Source: Eubacterium sp. (lineage in GTDB: Bacteria; Bacillota; Clostridia; Lachnospirales; Lachnospiraceae). From it: a stretch of DNA of 54,934 bases. The notes beneath the pieces are model-generated. The model was not told where the DNA came from, made no database searches, and saw only the letters and a list, made by a program, of their open reading frames with translations. Of this stretch, positions 16,501 to 24,455 are shown piece by piece. Made by a program: the position numbers and the translations under genes. Location: the NCBI GenBank assembly GCA_017477505.1, contig JAFUVQ010000055.1, positions 1 to 54,934 on the forward strand, written 5' to 3'. Positions within the stretch are counted from its first letter, which is position 1; the number at the start of each line of letters is the position of its first letter.

Positions 16501-17849
16501 TGACTATAAAGACTCTTATTCATGAGATCGCTCATTCAAGGCTGCATAACAAACTGGCACTTGAAGACAGGAAGAACGATCCTACAAGAGGTGAGAAGGA
16601 ATTAGAAGCAGAAGCAACGGCCTATGTAGTCTGTGAGCATATAGGGATAGATACATCTGATTATAGCTTTGCGTACATAGGCACTTGGATTGAAGGTAAA
16701 TCCTTGGATGAAATGAAGGATAGCTGCAAGGCTATCAAGTCCGAGAGTAAGGCTATGATAGAAGAATTGGAGAGGTATATGGTAAATGAACAGAGTTCAA
16801 ATCTGACTAAAAAGAAAGCGGAGGCAGCTGAAATAACGGACATCGTAAAAGATAAGCTTCAAGGAGCTGGTATCGAAGCAGATGACGTGAAGACTGTCGT
16901 TTACAACGAGACAGTAACTCCGGAAAGGTTACATACATACGTATATAACGCAGATCAGACCTATCAGGCTGATTTCATATTACAGGGTGACAGAGACAAA
17001 ATAAGTCAGTTGCTTACAGATATGACGGCAGTTATAGATGTTCCTCTTGATGAATACCTGAGACAGAACGATATAAGCTGTGATGTAACAGCTGCAACAC
17101 CGGGAACATATTATGATATGGCATATAACTACATGACTAGACAGCTTGATGTATATACAGAGAAGAGGAACGGCGGTCAGATAAGTGCGGTTGTATCTGT
17201 TAAGCCGTCAATAACGGATCAGGTAAATGAGGAAAGCCTTTATAATATGTTATATGGCAGTTTTCTCCATGATAAGAACCTGAATCTGAATCCTGTAATA
17301 GATTCCGGTGAGACTTATGTTTCAGATAAGTATATTGAAAGGCTGGATAGATACATAACGGAAGGCTATGACACTTCATGGCCGATGGTAAGCATAGTAT
17401 ATTCCAACTATGACAAAGCACCGGCTACGGAGAAGAATATATATGAACTCATAGAGGCATTTCAGAAGATACCGGAAGAAATGCGGAAGGACAGAAGATA
17501 CTATATCAAAGCGAATATCAAGTATGTATATAATGACTACGCATGGGAGCTTATGCAAGACGTTGACCTGATTGACTGTCCTGAAAACTTTATAGACTCA
17601 CTTTCCGTACCTGAAAATGTGAAGTCACATTTGAAATCACATTACGCGCTGCTTGAACTGTCGGACAAGGTTAAGAACCTTGCACCGGGCATGAAGTATT
17701 CCCGGGCTTATGCAGATGAAGTGGAAGAGTGGGCTGATTACTGTCGTGTAGAACTGAATCATAACAGCGATAAGCCTATTATTCCTAGACCACCTGAGAT
17801 AGCACCGGAATATATAGAAAACCTTAAAGATTGGAGGATGGATAGATGA
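13506..17849 (+). CDS. Large polyvalent protein with LPD-type and ArdC-like zincin domains
   Basis: This 1447-residue multidomain protein has two metallopeptidase-like sites. The first, HEWAH at residues 521-525 within SLGHEWAHALDYAIA, fits the large polyvalent protein-associated domain type (LPD1-like). A Pro/Thr/Glu-rich linker (about 675-800) follows. Then comes an ArdC-type N-terminal ssDNA-binding domain (about 820-945: KFHNYSLSNCTLIAIQRPDA, then GEKGIQILAPM) and a zincin with HEIAH at 1006-1010. The C-terminal ~350 residues are unassigned. ArdC-type proteins block restriction of incoming DNA, and the pSa version is reported to travel with the transferred strand. The protein ends in Asp-Arg, as does the relaxase. 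Fusion of two zincin modules is notable. Confidence 0.88.
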   Translation: MANKMEVGDFGEKIGGARKDLAGFRKLGGFNINDITDWTDVERGKNIVKKEVFVKPDYQKLYDSGEYTKEAVYFISRMYKALPARPESRYFVNQAIRDGKTEADGVREAQDAYIRLMNYFRDNLLKVHNENDIYSFSAVNGAFREEFRKDSDLYAASVFRGSKIQSEYVSSPFIMVYLKRNMTKERFLLSDDEIKLSYAEIYRYDGKNIVRSYMTETTLKGVVRNLEENENVYETHEGLRYFIDREFTASENDGEAFFKGTLRYTMKAKTYEDAVSQAEEAIQGHLTNGMYTWLKDAEIIGTRLSEGKDTPITLETENKTVYYYNITGDKGDLTKYEEGKFFALVKSGSGSGIRPDIIGFNFETEEEAKAAVIEYMTEKMDSFAKTKKPKKEKLLPPQLEHIRRTGTDWLSGGSVEVQKHGEGENVTFSCPLFQDSGLSFRGVEFGNWENQNDRMTNINMAYDAFMDMTHVLGISPKDASLGGNLALAFGARGHGSALAHFEPAKNVINLTKMRGAGSLGHEWAHALDYAIARNESRAVNGRGGIYETDKAYRVESPLHKVMNAIKRKEDGGYTDFYRDAIAIDNMYAKTDKGYWQSDVELFARAFHTYLLDKLRAEGMRNDYLCGHAEQSAVTGSDGNNHYTYPRGEDRERINIAFDGLIEALKENGMFTGIEDAVTSQMVSSVDGVAAAKEITEETIAVSQETVPENTVSEVDKTEKLGNDTVSVPESSEDVAKPVEETENQPAAEVKEVMETPVTENATETVKNDTSETAPKTEVKKVAPETSIEQPTAEKGKEERKGNMTDRGKHEPRSTQRDKTDELFKRMDAGIQEFFTSDKFKEYLNVMSKFHNYSLSNCTLIAIQRPDATLVAGYNDWQKKFSRHVMRGEKGIQILAPMQKIMDIETGETDADGNAIIEKVSRTYFRPVYVFDVSQTEGKELPKIVDELTGAVDRYEDLIEALKKCTTAAVSFHEIDGSAKGYFNREDNTIHIQTGMSEMMTIKTLIHEIAHSRLHNKLALEDRKNDPTRGEKELEAEATAYVVCEHIGIDTSDYSFAYIGTWIEGKSLDEMKDSCKAIKSESKAMIEELERYMVNEQSSNLTKKKAEAAEITDIVKDKLQGAGIEADDVKTVVYNETVTPERLHTYVYNADQTYQADFILQGDRDKISQLLTDMTAVIDVPLDEYLRQNDISCDVTAATPGTYYDMAYNYMTRQLDVYTEKRNGGQISAVVSVKPSITDQVNEESLYNMLYGSFLHDKNLNLNPVIDSGETYVSDKYIERLDRYITEGYDTSWPMVSIVYSNYDKAPATEKNIYELIEAFQKIPEEMRKDRRYYIKANIKYVYNDYAWELMQDVDLIDCPENFIDSLSVPENVKSHLKSHYALLELSDKVKNLAPGMKYSRAYADEVEEWADYCRVELNHNSDKPIIPRPPEIAPEYIENLKDWRMDR

Positions 17850-18067
17850 TGGAATTTACTGTAGAAGAAATAAGTCTCATTGAGTCCATGATAAGTGAAT
17901 ATAAGCTGACGAGGATCACGCTGATAAAGCAGATAATGAGAAGCTTATCAAGCTGCAAGGATGAACCGGAAATATATGATGTAATGGTATCGGCAGCAGA
18001 AAAGCTTGGCAACATGACTGACGAAGAGTATGAGAACTATGAGTTCAGCGTACAGGAAGTATTATAA
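17846..18067 (+). CDS. Transposon-transfer assisting (TTRAP-like) small protein
   Basis: This 73-residue protein matches the short TTRAP pattern seen in clostridial conjugative elements: FTVEEISLIESMISEYKLTR at the start, then AAEKLGNMTDEEYENYEF near the end. Its ATG overlaps the stop of the large polyvalent gene (ATGATG), so translation is coupled. The molecular role is not established; the family is found next to ArdC-like and primase-like genes, as here. Confidence 0.7.
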   Translation: MMEFTVEEISLIESMISEYKLTRITLIKQIMRSLSSCKDEPEIYDVMVSAAEKLGNMTDEEYENYEFSVQEVL

Positions 18068-18093
18068 TAGCTGAAAAAGGAAGGTGAAGGACT

Positions 18094-19101
18094 GTGGACG
18101 AGATTAAAAAGTTTAAATCCGGCAAGGTCTGGATACCGCCGGAAAAAGTTGAACAGGCAAAAAGTGTAGGGCTGCTTGATTATTTCAAGGCAACAAGGCC
18201 CGGTGAATTAGTAAGAAAAGGAAAGGACTATTGTCTTAAGGACCATAGTTCTTTTTCTTTATCTGAAAACGGACGTTGGAACTGGTTCAGTCAGGGTATA
18301 GGTGGCAGAAATGCCATTGATTATCTGACAAAGATTGAAGGACTTTCATTTCAGGATGCGGTGCTTGCAGTACTGAATGAAGCTCCTGTAGCAGCTGCAT
18401 ACGGCTCTACTATGTCAGAGAATAAAGGATCGGCTGCAGCAAAAGCCGAAAAGAAACTTCTTCTTCCGGACAGGGATAGTAATAACGATAAAGTCATAGA
18501 ATATCTTCATGGCAGAGGTCTTAATGATGATGTTATAGGATTTTTTATAGAAAAAGGAATGATATATCAGACCAAAGGTTATAGATCAGTCTGCTTTGTA
18601 GGCTATGACAGTAATAATATACCGAGGCTTGCCAATATAAGGGCAACAGTAGGGGATTTTAAAGGTACTGCAACCGGTTCTGACCGGTCTTATGGATTTG
18701 GTATCTTGGATGCAGCAGCAACCGGTGATTTCACCAAAGGAATACATCTGTTTGAGGCTCCTATGGATCTTCTTTCATATGCGACTCTTATTTCAGAAAA
18801 TGGATATGATTTCCGGAAATTCAATATGATGTCTCTCTCAGGTATCTATGCTGCTGCAAAGAATGTTCAGGATTCCAAGGTTCCGGTCTGCCTTGCCCGG
18901 GTACTCGGTGAGTATCCGGAACTGACGAAGCTTTATGTGCATTTTGATAATGATATGACCGGAATGAGCGCAGCAAGTGCTTTAAAGGTCATTCTTCCTG
19001 AAAAAGAAGTACATTTACAACCTCCGCCAAAGGGTTTCAAGGATGTAAATGATTATCTATGCAACATTGATAAGACAGTTAGAAGAGGGTTTGAGAGATG
19101 A
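18094..19101 (+). CDS. DUF3991/Toprim primase-like protein
   Basis: This 335-residue protein has a CHC2-like N-terminal part (about residues 35-105: DYCLKDHSSFSLSENGRWNW, GGRNAIDYL), a DUF3991 domain (VIEYLHGRGLNDDVIGFFI, about 135-170) and a Toprim core ending FDNDMTG (285-291). Such proteins are mobile-element primases or primase accessories that prepare transferred single-stranded DNA. The start is GTG 18094, with GAAGGTGAAGG upstream. It closes the ArdC-like, TTRAP and primase operon; an AT-rich gap with a new promoter follows. Confidence 0.85.
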   Translation: MDEIKKFKSGKVWIPPEKVEQAKSVGLLDYFKATRPGELVRKGKDYCLKDHSSFSLSENGRWNWFSQGIGGRNAIDYLTKIEGLSFQDAVLAVLNEAPVAAAYGSTMSENKGSAAAKAEKKLLLPDRDSNNDKVIEYLHGRGLNDDVIGFFIEKGMIYQTKGYRSVCFVGYDSNNIPRLANIRATVGDFKGTATGSDRSYGFGILDAAATGDFTKGIHLFEAPMDLLSYATLISENGYDFRKFNMMSLSGIYAAAKNVQDSKVPVCLARVLGEYPELTKLYVHFDNDMTGMSAASALKVILPEKEVHLQPPPKGFKDVNDYLCNIDKTVRRGFER

Positions 19102-19130
19102 TCTTTTTCAGCCTGTATACTTAAAATCTA

Positions 19131-19165
19131 TTGTCGGCGTATATACAAAGGTGATATATTATAAT
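19131..19165 (+). promoter_or_regulatory. Putative promoter before the HipA-like operon
   Basis: TTGTCG (19131) and TATATT (19155) are 18 bases apart; a better -10, TATAAT (19160), lacks a well-spaced -35. A TTTTTCAG motif copy lies just upstream at 19104-19111. Confidence 0.4.
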
Positions 19166-19223
19166 ACATAGTATATATTTATATGGAGTGTGGATATCTT
19201 TATGTATTCTGAGGTGACGGATT

Positions 19224-19466
19224 ATGGCATATGAAACAGATATTAAATGCTATGTTGACTATAATAAGAAGCTTCCTGAAGGTCTGCCGACTTTTATTCA
19301 AGAGTATGCAAAACAACTGGAAGAGTATGACAGTGAAGAGTACTACTTTGAATATGTAACTCTGGCCGATGAATTATATATCACAACAAAGGACCTTTAT
19401 GCAAAAGGCAGAATCAGCCTTAAGGACTGGGAAGATATAAAGTGGAGGTATGGAATCGATGGTTGA
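19224..19466 (+). CDS. Small protein paired with HipA-like kinase
   Basis: An 80-residue acidic protein (YAKQLEEYDSEEYYFEYVTL) with GAGGTGA before its ATG. Its last codons overlap the start of the kinase gene by 8 bases, so the pair is translationally coupled. The layout (small acidic partner first, HipA-like kinase second) resembles toxin-antitoxin operons, but the small protein lacks an HTH and matches no antitoxin I recognise. It could be a substrate or inhibitor of the kinase. Confidence 0.6.
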   Translation: MAYETDIKCYVDYNKKLPEGLPTFIQEYAKQLEEYDSEEYYFEYVTLADELYITTKDLYAKGRISLKDWEDIKWRYGIDG

Positions 19467-20430
19467 GATTTATGATTTTAACGGTTGTCCGGAATCATAT
19501 AAATACTATGGGGGAAATGCCGGGCACAAGCTGGGTATACAGTTTGATGGAAATGACTGGTTTCTAAAGTTTCCAAAATCAACTTCAGAGTTTCGGCCGC
19601 CTGTTGCGAGTTATACTACATCTCCATTGTCAGAGTATATAGGCTCTCATATATATGAAATGTTGGGAGTTGATGTTCATAAGACATTACTGGGTGTAAG
19701 AGATAATAAGATAGTATGTGCCTGTCAAGACTTTCTGAAGGATACTGAGAAGCTGTATGAATTTAGTAAGATAAAGAATAATTATTCAGGTTCGATAGAT
19801 AATTACTCCGGGTCAACTGACAATCCAAGATCTGAAGATTTAGGCGATGTTATAAAGGCTATTAAAGAAAACACTGCTTTGAATAGGATAGAAAATACCG
19901 AGGAACGGTTTTGGCAGATGTTCATCATTGACGCCTTGATTGATAATAACGACAGGAATAACGGAAATTGGGGAGTGATCAGAAACGAAAAGGGAGAATT
20001 AAGACTAGCTCCTGTGTTTGATAATGGAAACTGCTTTAATAATTATATGGCAGATTTGCAGATGCTGAAGATATCACAAAATCAGGATAAGTGGCAGCAG
20101 AGTTTCGTTGACAGTAAAAAGTGTTATTTCAGTGAAAATGGAAAACAGATTAATCCTCTTCAGTTTATACTATCACATAAGAACCGTGAATTCATTAAGG
20201 TGTTCTGTGATTTGTATAAAAAGATGGACATAGAGAAAATTCTTGGTATATTTGATGAGATATATATGTTTCATGACGACATAGAGGTTATAAGCGATGA
20301 AAGGCGTGACTTTTATAAAAAGGGAATCAAGTATCGTTATGAGAATGTTTTTGTTCCTGTATATAATCGTATAGTGTCAGACTTGCAAGCAAACAAAAGA
20401 CAAGAAAGAACTGGTTTTCTTGATTTATGA
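19459..20430 (+). CDS. HipA/CtkA-like kinase
   Basis: This 323-residue protein has a HipA-fold kinase pattern: WFLKFP near the N terminus for the nucleotide-binding Lys, SEYIGSHIYEMLGV, and the catalytic loop NNDRNNGNWGV (Asp at residue 165), followed by APVFDNGNCF for metal binding. In the usual DRHxGN loop the His is Asn here. ATG 19459 is chosen because GTGGAGG is 9 bases away; the ATG at 19450 is too close. HipA-type kinases phosphorylate proteins and can arrest growth. It ends at a repeated terminator. Two longer HipA-like kinases near 38-41 kb carry a special tail that this one lacks. Confidence 0.82.
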   Translation: MVEIYDFNGCPESYKYYGGNAGHKLGIQFDGNDWFLKFPKSTSEFRPPVASYTTSPLSEYIGSHIYEMLGVDVHKTLLGVRDNKIVCACQDFLKDTEKLYEFSKIKNNYSGSIDNYSGSTDNPRSEDLGDVIKAIKENTALNRIENTEERFWQMFIIDALIDNNDRNNGNWGVIRNEKGELRLAPVFDNGNCFNNYMADLQMLKISQNQDKWQQSFVDSKKCYFSENGKQINPLQFILSHKNREFIKVFCDLYKKMDIEKILGIFDEIYMFHDDIEVISDERRDFYKKGIKYRYENVFVPVYNRIVSDLQANKRQERTGFLDL

Positions 20431-20452
20431 ATGATACCGGTAGTTAATTGTA

Positions 20453-20486
20453 GCAGTTATAAGAGAAATCTTATAGCTGCTTTTTT
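20453..20486 (+). terminator. Repeated intrinsic terminator hairpin, copy 5
   Basis: GCAGTTATAAG, AGAAAT loop, CTTATAGCTGC, six T. It stands 24 bases before the GTG start of the mobilisation operon, so it could keep transfer genes quiet unless read through. Confidence 0.85.
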
Positions 20487-20509
20487 AATGAAAGAAAGGA
20501 GTGATAAAG

Positions 20510-21073
20510 GTGTTCAGAGCTGATTTTACCGGACCAAAGAATGTCGCAGAACGTTTCAACTGTTCCGAATTAGAAGCTGCTCTGCTTAAGACAAAGGCAG
20601 AAGCGGCAAATCTGACCAAGAGTGAATATATAAGGGAACTGATATGTTCCTCGTTGCCGACCGAGGCACCGCCTAAGGAGTTCTATCTTGCAGTAAATGA
20701 TATCAATAAGATAGGTATCAATCTGAATCAGATAGCTAAAATGGCAAATACTAACCAGTATATCTCACAAGAGGATATAGAAGAGGTTAAGGCTTATGCC
20801 AAGATGGTTATTGATATGCTTGCTGATATAAAGATGACAGTTAATCAGCCTCGTCATTATTCAGCAACGATCATGGACGATTATGCTTATGCCAAGAAAG
20901 AAGCCAAGAAGAGGCATGAACCTATACCTGAGTTTGGTGACGATATATCAATGTATATAGACAAGCCTCAGTATAAGGATTATAAGGACTTTCCTGAAAG
21001 ACTCTACAAGCAGCGTGAAGATGAAATGATGTATGCTGAAGAAAATATAGGTGATGACGATGGCAGTTACTAA
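20510..21073 (+). CDS. mobC: MobC-type relaxosome accessory protein
   Basis: This 187-residue protein matches MobC: a ribbon-helix-helix-like N terminus (KAEAANLTKSEYIRELICSS) and the signature helix INKIGINLNQIAKMAN. MobC binds near oriT and helps the relaxase open the strands. I chose GTG 20510, 8 bases after AAAGGAG; an upstream GTG at 20501 lies inside that site. It overlaps the relaxase gene by 14 bases. oriT is expected close by, but I could not assign it. Confidence 0.85.
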   Translation: MFRADFTGPKNVAERFNCSELEAALLKTKAEAANLTKSEYIRELICSSLPTEAPPKEFYLAVNDINKIGINLNQIAKMANTNQYISQEDIEEVKAYAKMVIDMLADIKMTVNQPRHYSATIMDDYAYAKKEAKKRHEPIPEFGDDISMYIDKPQYKDYKDFPERLYKQREDEMMYAEENIGDDDGSY

Positions 21074-22637
21074 ACTGTGGCCGATAAAAGGCAGCATAAG
21101 CGGTGGTACGGCTTCGGTCAGAAAAGCAGTCGCATCTGTTACCGATTATGCGGAGAATCCTGAAAAGACACTTGCCAAGGGCTCCGGATCGGTTCAGAAT
21201 GCCGGCTCCACATATACGCTTTACATGAATAATGAATCTGGAGTGGATGCAACGATAGATAATGTCCTGTCCTACGTAGAAAGGGATAGCGCAACATACG
21301 ATAAGAAGTATGTTACAACGATAAACTGTACAGAGGAACATTCCATAGAAGAAATGATGGGGACGAAGCAGCGTTATAACGAACGTGGCAACCGGATATT
21401 ATGGCATGGATATCAGAGTTTCAAGCCCGGAGAGACTACTGCGGATCAGGCCCACAGAATAGGTGTGGATATGGCTAATAAACTGTGGGGTGAACAGTAT
21501 GAAGTGGTAGTGACTACGCACCTTGATAAAGAACATATTCACAACCATATAGTCATTAATTCTGTTTCTTTTTCAGATGGTAAGAAGTTTGACTGGGACA
21601 CGGAATATCCGAGAATGCAGAAAATGTCTGATAAGCTGTGTAAAGAGGCCGGGCTTTCATCAATAAAAAAGGATGAACTGTCAGGGCATTATCACAGAGG
21701 GGCTGTACGTGCGAAAGAGGAAGGAAGATATACGCTTGCCGAGATAACAAGAGAAGATATTGACTGCTGCATTTTCTGTTCATCTACCTATGAAGAGTTC
21801 CTTGGTATGATGAATGATAAGGGATACAGGATAAATACAGAGGGCAAATATGTAAAGGTATATCCACCGGGACATGACAAGCCTATCCGTATAGACAGAA
21901 GATGGGGAGATGACTACACAATGGATGCCATTAAAGACAGAATTGAGTTTTCGAGTGAACAAGAAACTCCGGCAGCAGAGATAAAACCGGCTGTACCTGA
22001 GGGGAAGATAAGTTATGACCATGATGATGACAGGCTGCTGCGTGCCATCACGAAGGATGTAATGTCAGGTGCAGACCTCTTCATAATGAAGATTCCATAT
22101 GCAACGCTTGAATACCTTCTCCGTGATACCGGGATATACATACCGGGAAAGTATATAGGCCGTGAGATATCAGGGCTTATGGTCGGTTTTGTAAAGTATC
22201 ATCTTGCAGCTGGTTTCTTTCGTAAGACACCGGGACAGATAGCACGGACACATTACCTTCTCAGAGAGGATCTGACGAAGCTTGATATGTATGTTGCAGA
22301 AACAAGGCTCCTGATCGAGAACGATATTACTACCGAGGATGTTCTTAACACATTTACAGCAGCAGAAGAAACAAAGCTGAAAAAAATGTATGATGAAAGA
22401 TCCCGGTTGCAGAACGTGATAAGAAGAGCAAAGGAAGAAGATAAACCGGACCTAAAAACAAAACTGAAACAGATGAATAAGGAAGTAGCAAAACAGAAAA
22501 AGAAGGTTGGGTACTGTAATGATATAAAAAAACGGTTGATAGATATACCTAGAAGAATCAGCGAAGCCGTGAAGCTACAGGAAAGACGTAAGGATGAAAG
22601 AACCAATTATTATTATAAATGGCAGTCAGACCGCTAA
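21060..22637 (+). CDS. MOB-family relaxase
   Basis: This 525-residue relaxase nicks oriT and pilots the transferred strand. It starts MAVTKLWPIKG, typical of clostridial ICE relaxases. It has a His-rich metal site at residues 154-163 (H154, H159, H161, H163 in HLDKEHIHNHIVINS). The C-terminal third is basic and coiled (IRRAKEEDKPDLKTKLKQMN). ATG 21060 is preferred over GTG 21051 and ATG 21054 on similarity of the start and spacing to AGGTGAT. It ends WQSDR; an Asp-Arg end is shared with four other proteins of this element. MobC lies upstream and PcfB downstream. Confidence 0.9.
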   Translation: MAVTKLWPIKGSISGGTASVRKAVASVTDYAENPEKTLAKGSGSVQNAGSTYTLYMNNESGVDATIDNVLSYVERDSATYDKKYVTTINCTEEHSIEEMMGTKQRYNERGNRILWHGYQSFKPGETTADQAHRIGVDMANKLWGEQYEVVVTTHLDKEHIHNHIVINSVSFSDGKKFDWDTEYPRMQKMSDKLCKEAGLSSIKKDELSGHYHRGAVRAKEEGRYTLAEITREDIDCCIFCSSTYEEFLGMMNDKGYRINTEGKYVKVYPPGHDKPIRIDRRWGDDYTMDAIKDRIEFSSEQETPAAEIKPAVPEGKISYDHDDDRLLRAITKDVMSGADLFIMKIPYATLEYLLRDTGIYIPGKYIGREISGLMVGFVKYHLAAGFFRKTPGQIARTHYLLREDLTKLDMYVAETRLLIENDITTEDVLNTFTAAEETKLKKMYDERSRLQNVIRRAKEEDKPDLKTKLKQMNKEVAKQKKKVGYCNDIKKRLIDIPRRISEAVKLQERRKDERTNYYYKWQSDR

Positions 22638-22654
22638 ATGAAAGGAGTGAGAAG

Positions 22655-23506
22655 ATGGATTCAGGTGTAAGAGAAGCTGAACAGATGCAGCAGACGGTAG
22701 TAAGGGCTGCAATCGGTGGTGCCGTCATGCTGATACGTGTCAGCGGACCGGCTTATAAATTCATTCAGGCTGCTGTTAACGGGCAGCTCGGACCGAGTGG
22801 AGAAATGAGTCTTAAGGCTATGCTGCAATCAGGTGAAGAACTGAGGGTTATACCTATGGTCGGAACTGATAACTTCAAGAGATTTATTGCAGCGTCAAAA
22901 GACTATGGTATTAAATATGCCGTAATGAGACGGACGGACAAAGAAACTCAGTTAGAACAGTATGAACTGATGGTATTTGCAAGGGATGCCTCAAAGATAA
23001 ACAGAATTATTGAAAAGTATGATATAGCAGCCGGAGGTCAGCTTCAAGGCTCTGGAAAAGTCATTAATGAAGAAGAACTGAGCAAGGACGAGATTATCAA
23101 GGATCTGACGGCCAACCGGGAAATAATGTCAAAGATGATGCAGCCAAGGGATAAGAGTGCGATTGTAAACCCCTCGATAGCTCCGGAAGAAAAAGACGAG
23201 AATCTCTCCGGAGCAAGATTGAGAAGTATTCATGATGTTGAAGAAGAACTCGCTTCTATCCATCGTCAGAAGAATATGCCGCCAAAGAAAAGGTTTTCTG
23301 TTCAGAAAGAAATTGAACTGTTACAGGAGAAGCAGAGTATGACAGCCTCAGATGAAAAGAGTCTTGCAAATGCCATGATAAATCCTAGTGATGCATCATC
23401 CATAGATAAGTATGCAGCTGAAGTGATCAGCCGGGCGGTTAAATCTGTTTATTCAGACCTTGAAAAAGCAAGCAGAGAGGAAGGAAATGCAATAAATGGA
23501 ACCTGA
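22655..23506 (+). CDS. pcfB: PcfB-family (DUF3801) relaxosome protein
   Basis: This 283-residue protein has the DUF3801 pattern: LKAMLQSGEELRVIPMVGTD, then FKRFIAASKDYGIKYAVMRR and VFARDASKINRIIEKY (about residues 48-120). PcfB-type proteins bind the relaxase and the coupling protein in Gram-positive conjugation. AAAGGAGTGAG precedes ATG 22655; an earlier in-frame ATG inside the relaxase gene is rejected. It overlaps the next gene by 11 bases. Confidence 0.87.
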   Translation: MDSGVREAEQMQQTVVRAAIGGAVMLIRVSGPAYKFIQAAVNGQLGPSGEMSLKAMLQSGEELRVIPMVGTDNFKRFIAASKDYGIKYAVMRRTDKETQLEQYELMVFARDASKINRIIEKYDIAAGGQLQGSGKVINEEELSKDEIIKDLTANREIMSKMMQPRDKSAIVNPSIAPEEKDENLSGARLRSIHDVEEELASIHRQKNMPPKKRFSVQKEIELLQEKQSMTASDEKSLANAMINPSDASSIDKYAAEVISRAVKSVYSDLEKASREEGNAINGT

Positions 23507-24455
23507 GATTATGAATATGCTCGCTTATGCTGATTCCATAGCCTCTTGGGTATCTTCTGACATAGAGGTATTCATTGATTTCATGGAATGGGCTGTTAAT
23601 TATGACAATAATTACGACTTTAACGGACTGCTTACTATTTACGGATATGGGCGCAGCTATGGAATAACAAGGCCATATGTCAAGACAGAAGAAAAATGGA
23701 TTGCGGCCGGAACCCGTATGGCAAGAAAAAAACATCCGTTTTATATCGTAAAGCGGAATATGGACGTAAATGGTAAAGTAAGCAGCTACAGTTTGGAAAT
23801 ATTGTATGACATATCCGATACAACAGCAGAGTATTACATTGACCGTGCCGTATATCCTAAGGATATCGGACTTAAATGTGATGCGCTTATGCTCGGTGCG
23901 CCTAGAAAGATTGTTTACAGTGAAAGGGCCAGTTCATCACTTGCTATGTACAGTATGAAATATGATGTATTCTACGTCAGAAACGGACATGGAGAGTTCA
24001 GCGACATCTTCATAAAAATATGCCATGAATACATCATATATGCAATACATAGGCAGCTTACGAACAAGGAAATACTGAAAAGAGAGGGGTTAAGGCCGCC
24101 TAAACCTCCTGAAAAGAGGGAAAAAGGTGGAAAGGATAACTTTATCAATCGTGGATATTTTACAATGCTTTCATGGTGGGCAAATCTAGCTATCTGTGAC
24201 CGAGTAGAGATACCTTATGTGATAAATGATGACAGAGAGGGTATTTATGCTGAATTGAGAAGACTGAGGGATGCCGGAGAAGACGAAAGACCTCAGATAG
24301 AAATACCAGAAGATTATATCCTTCCAGACAGATGGAAAGAATATTCAATAGAACAGATTAAGACCGACATAGGACTTTGTGTTTATGGTGGCAGAGCAGC
24401 ATTTGAACTGTTCATGCACGGAGTTGCAAAGCTCAGGAAGGTCATGTCAGTATGA
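23496..24455 (+). CDS. ArdC-N/LtrC-like conjugation-operon protein (tentative)
   Basis: I do not recognise this 319-residue protein as a named family, but residues about 35-105 follow the order of ArdC/LtrC N-terminal domains: NGLLTIYGYGRSYG, a W-IAAGTRMARKKHPFYIVKR segment, and ILYDISDT where ArdC/LtrC proteins have a YVFDVSDT-like strand. That would make it a single-strand DNA-binding module. The rest is alpha/beta, with a helix HEYIIYAIHRQLTNKEILKR near 190. It lies inside the transfer operon, overlapping pcfB (11 bases) and the following Rpn remnant (ATGA). The ArdC relation is my pattern-level inference. Confidence 0.55.
   Translation: MEPEIMNMLAYADSIASWVSSDIEVFIDFMEWAVNYDNNYDFNGLLTIYGYGRSYGITRPYVKTEEKWIAAGTRMARKKHPFYIVKRNMDVNGKVSSYSLEILYDISDTTAEYYIDRAVYPKDIGLKCDALMLGAPRKIVYSERASSSLAMYSMKYDVFYVRNGHGEFSDIFIKICHEYIIYAIHRQLTNKEILKREGLRPPKPPEKREKGGKDNFINRGYFTMLSWWANLAICDRVEIPYVINDDREGIYAELRRLRDAGEDERPQIEIPEDYILPDRWKEYSIEQIKTDIGLCVYGGRAAFELFMHGVAKLRKVMSV

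Noticed and set aside
20430-20510. oriT directly upstream of mobC
   Set aside because: The only inverted repeat there is the repeated terminator; no nick-site motif could be recognised, so oriT is left unassigned.
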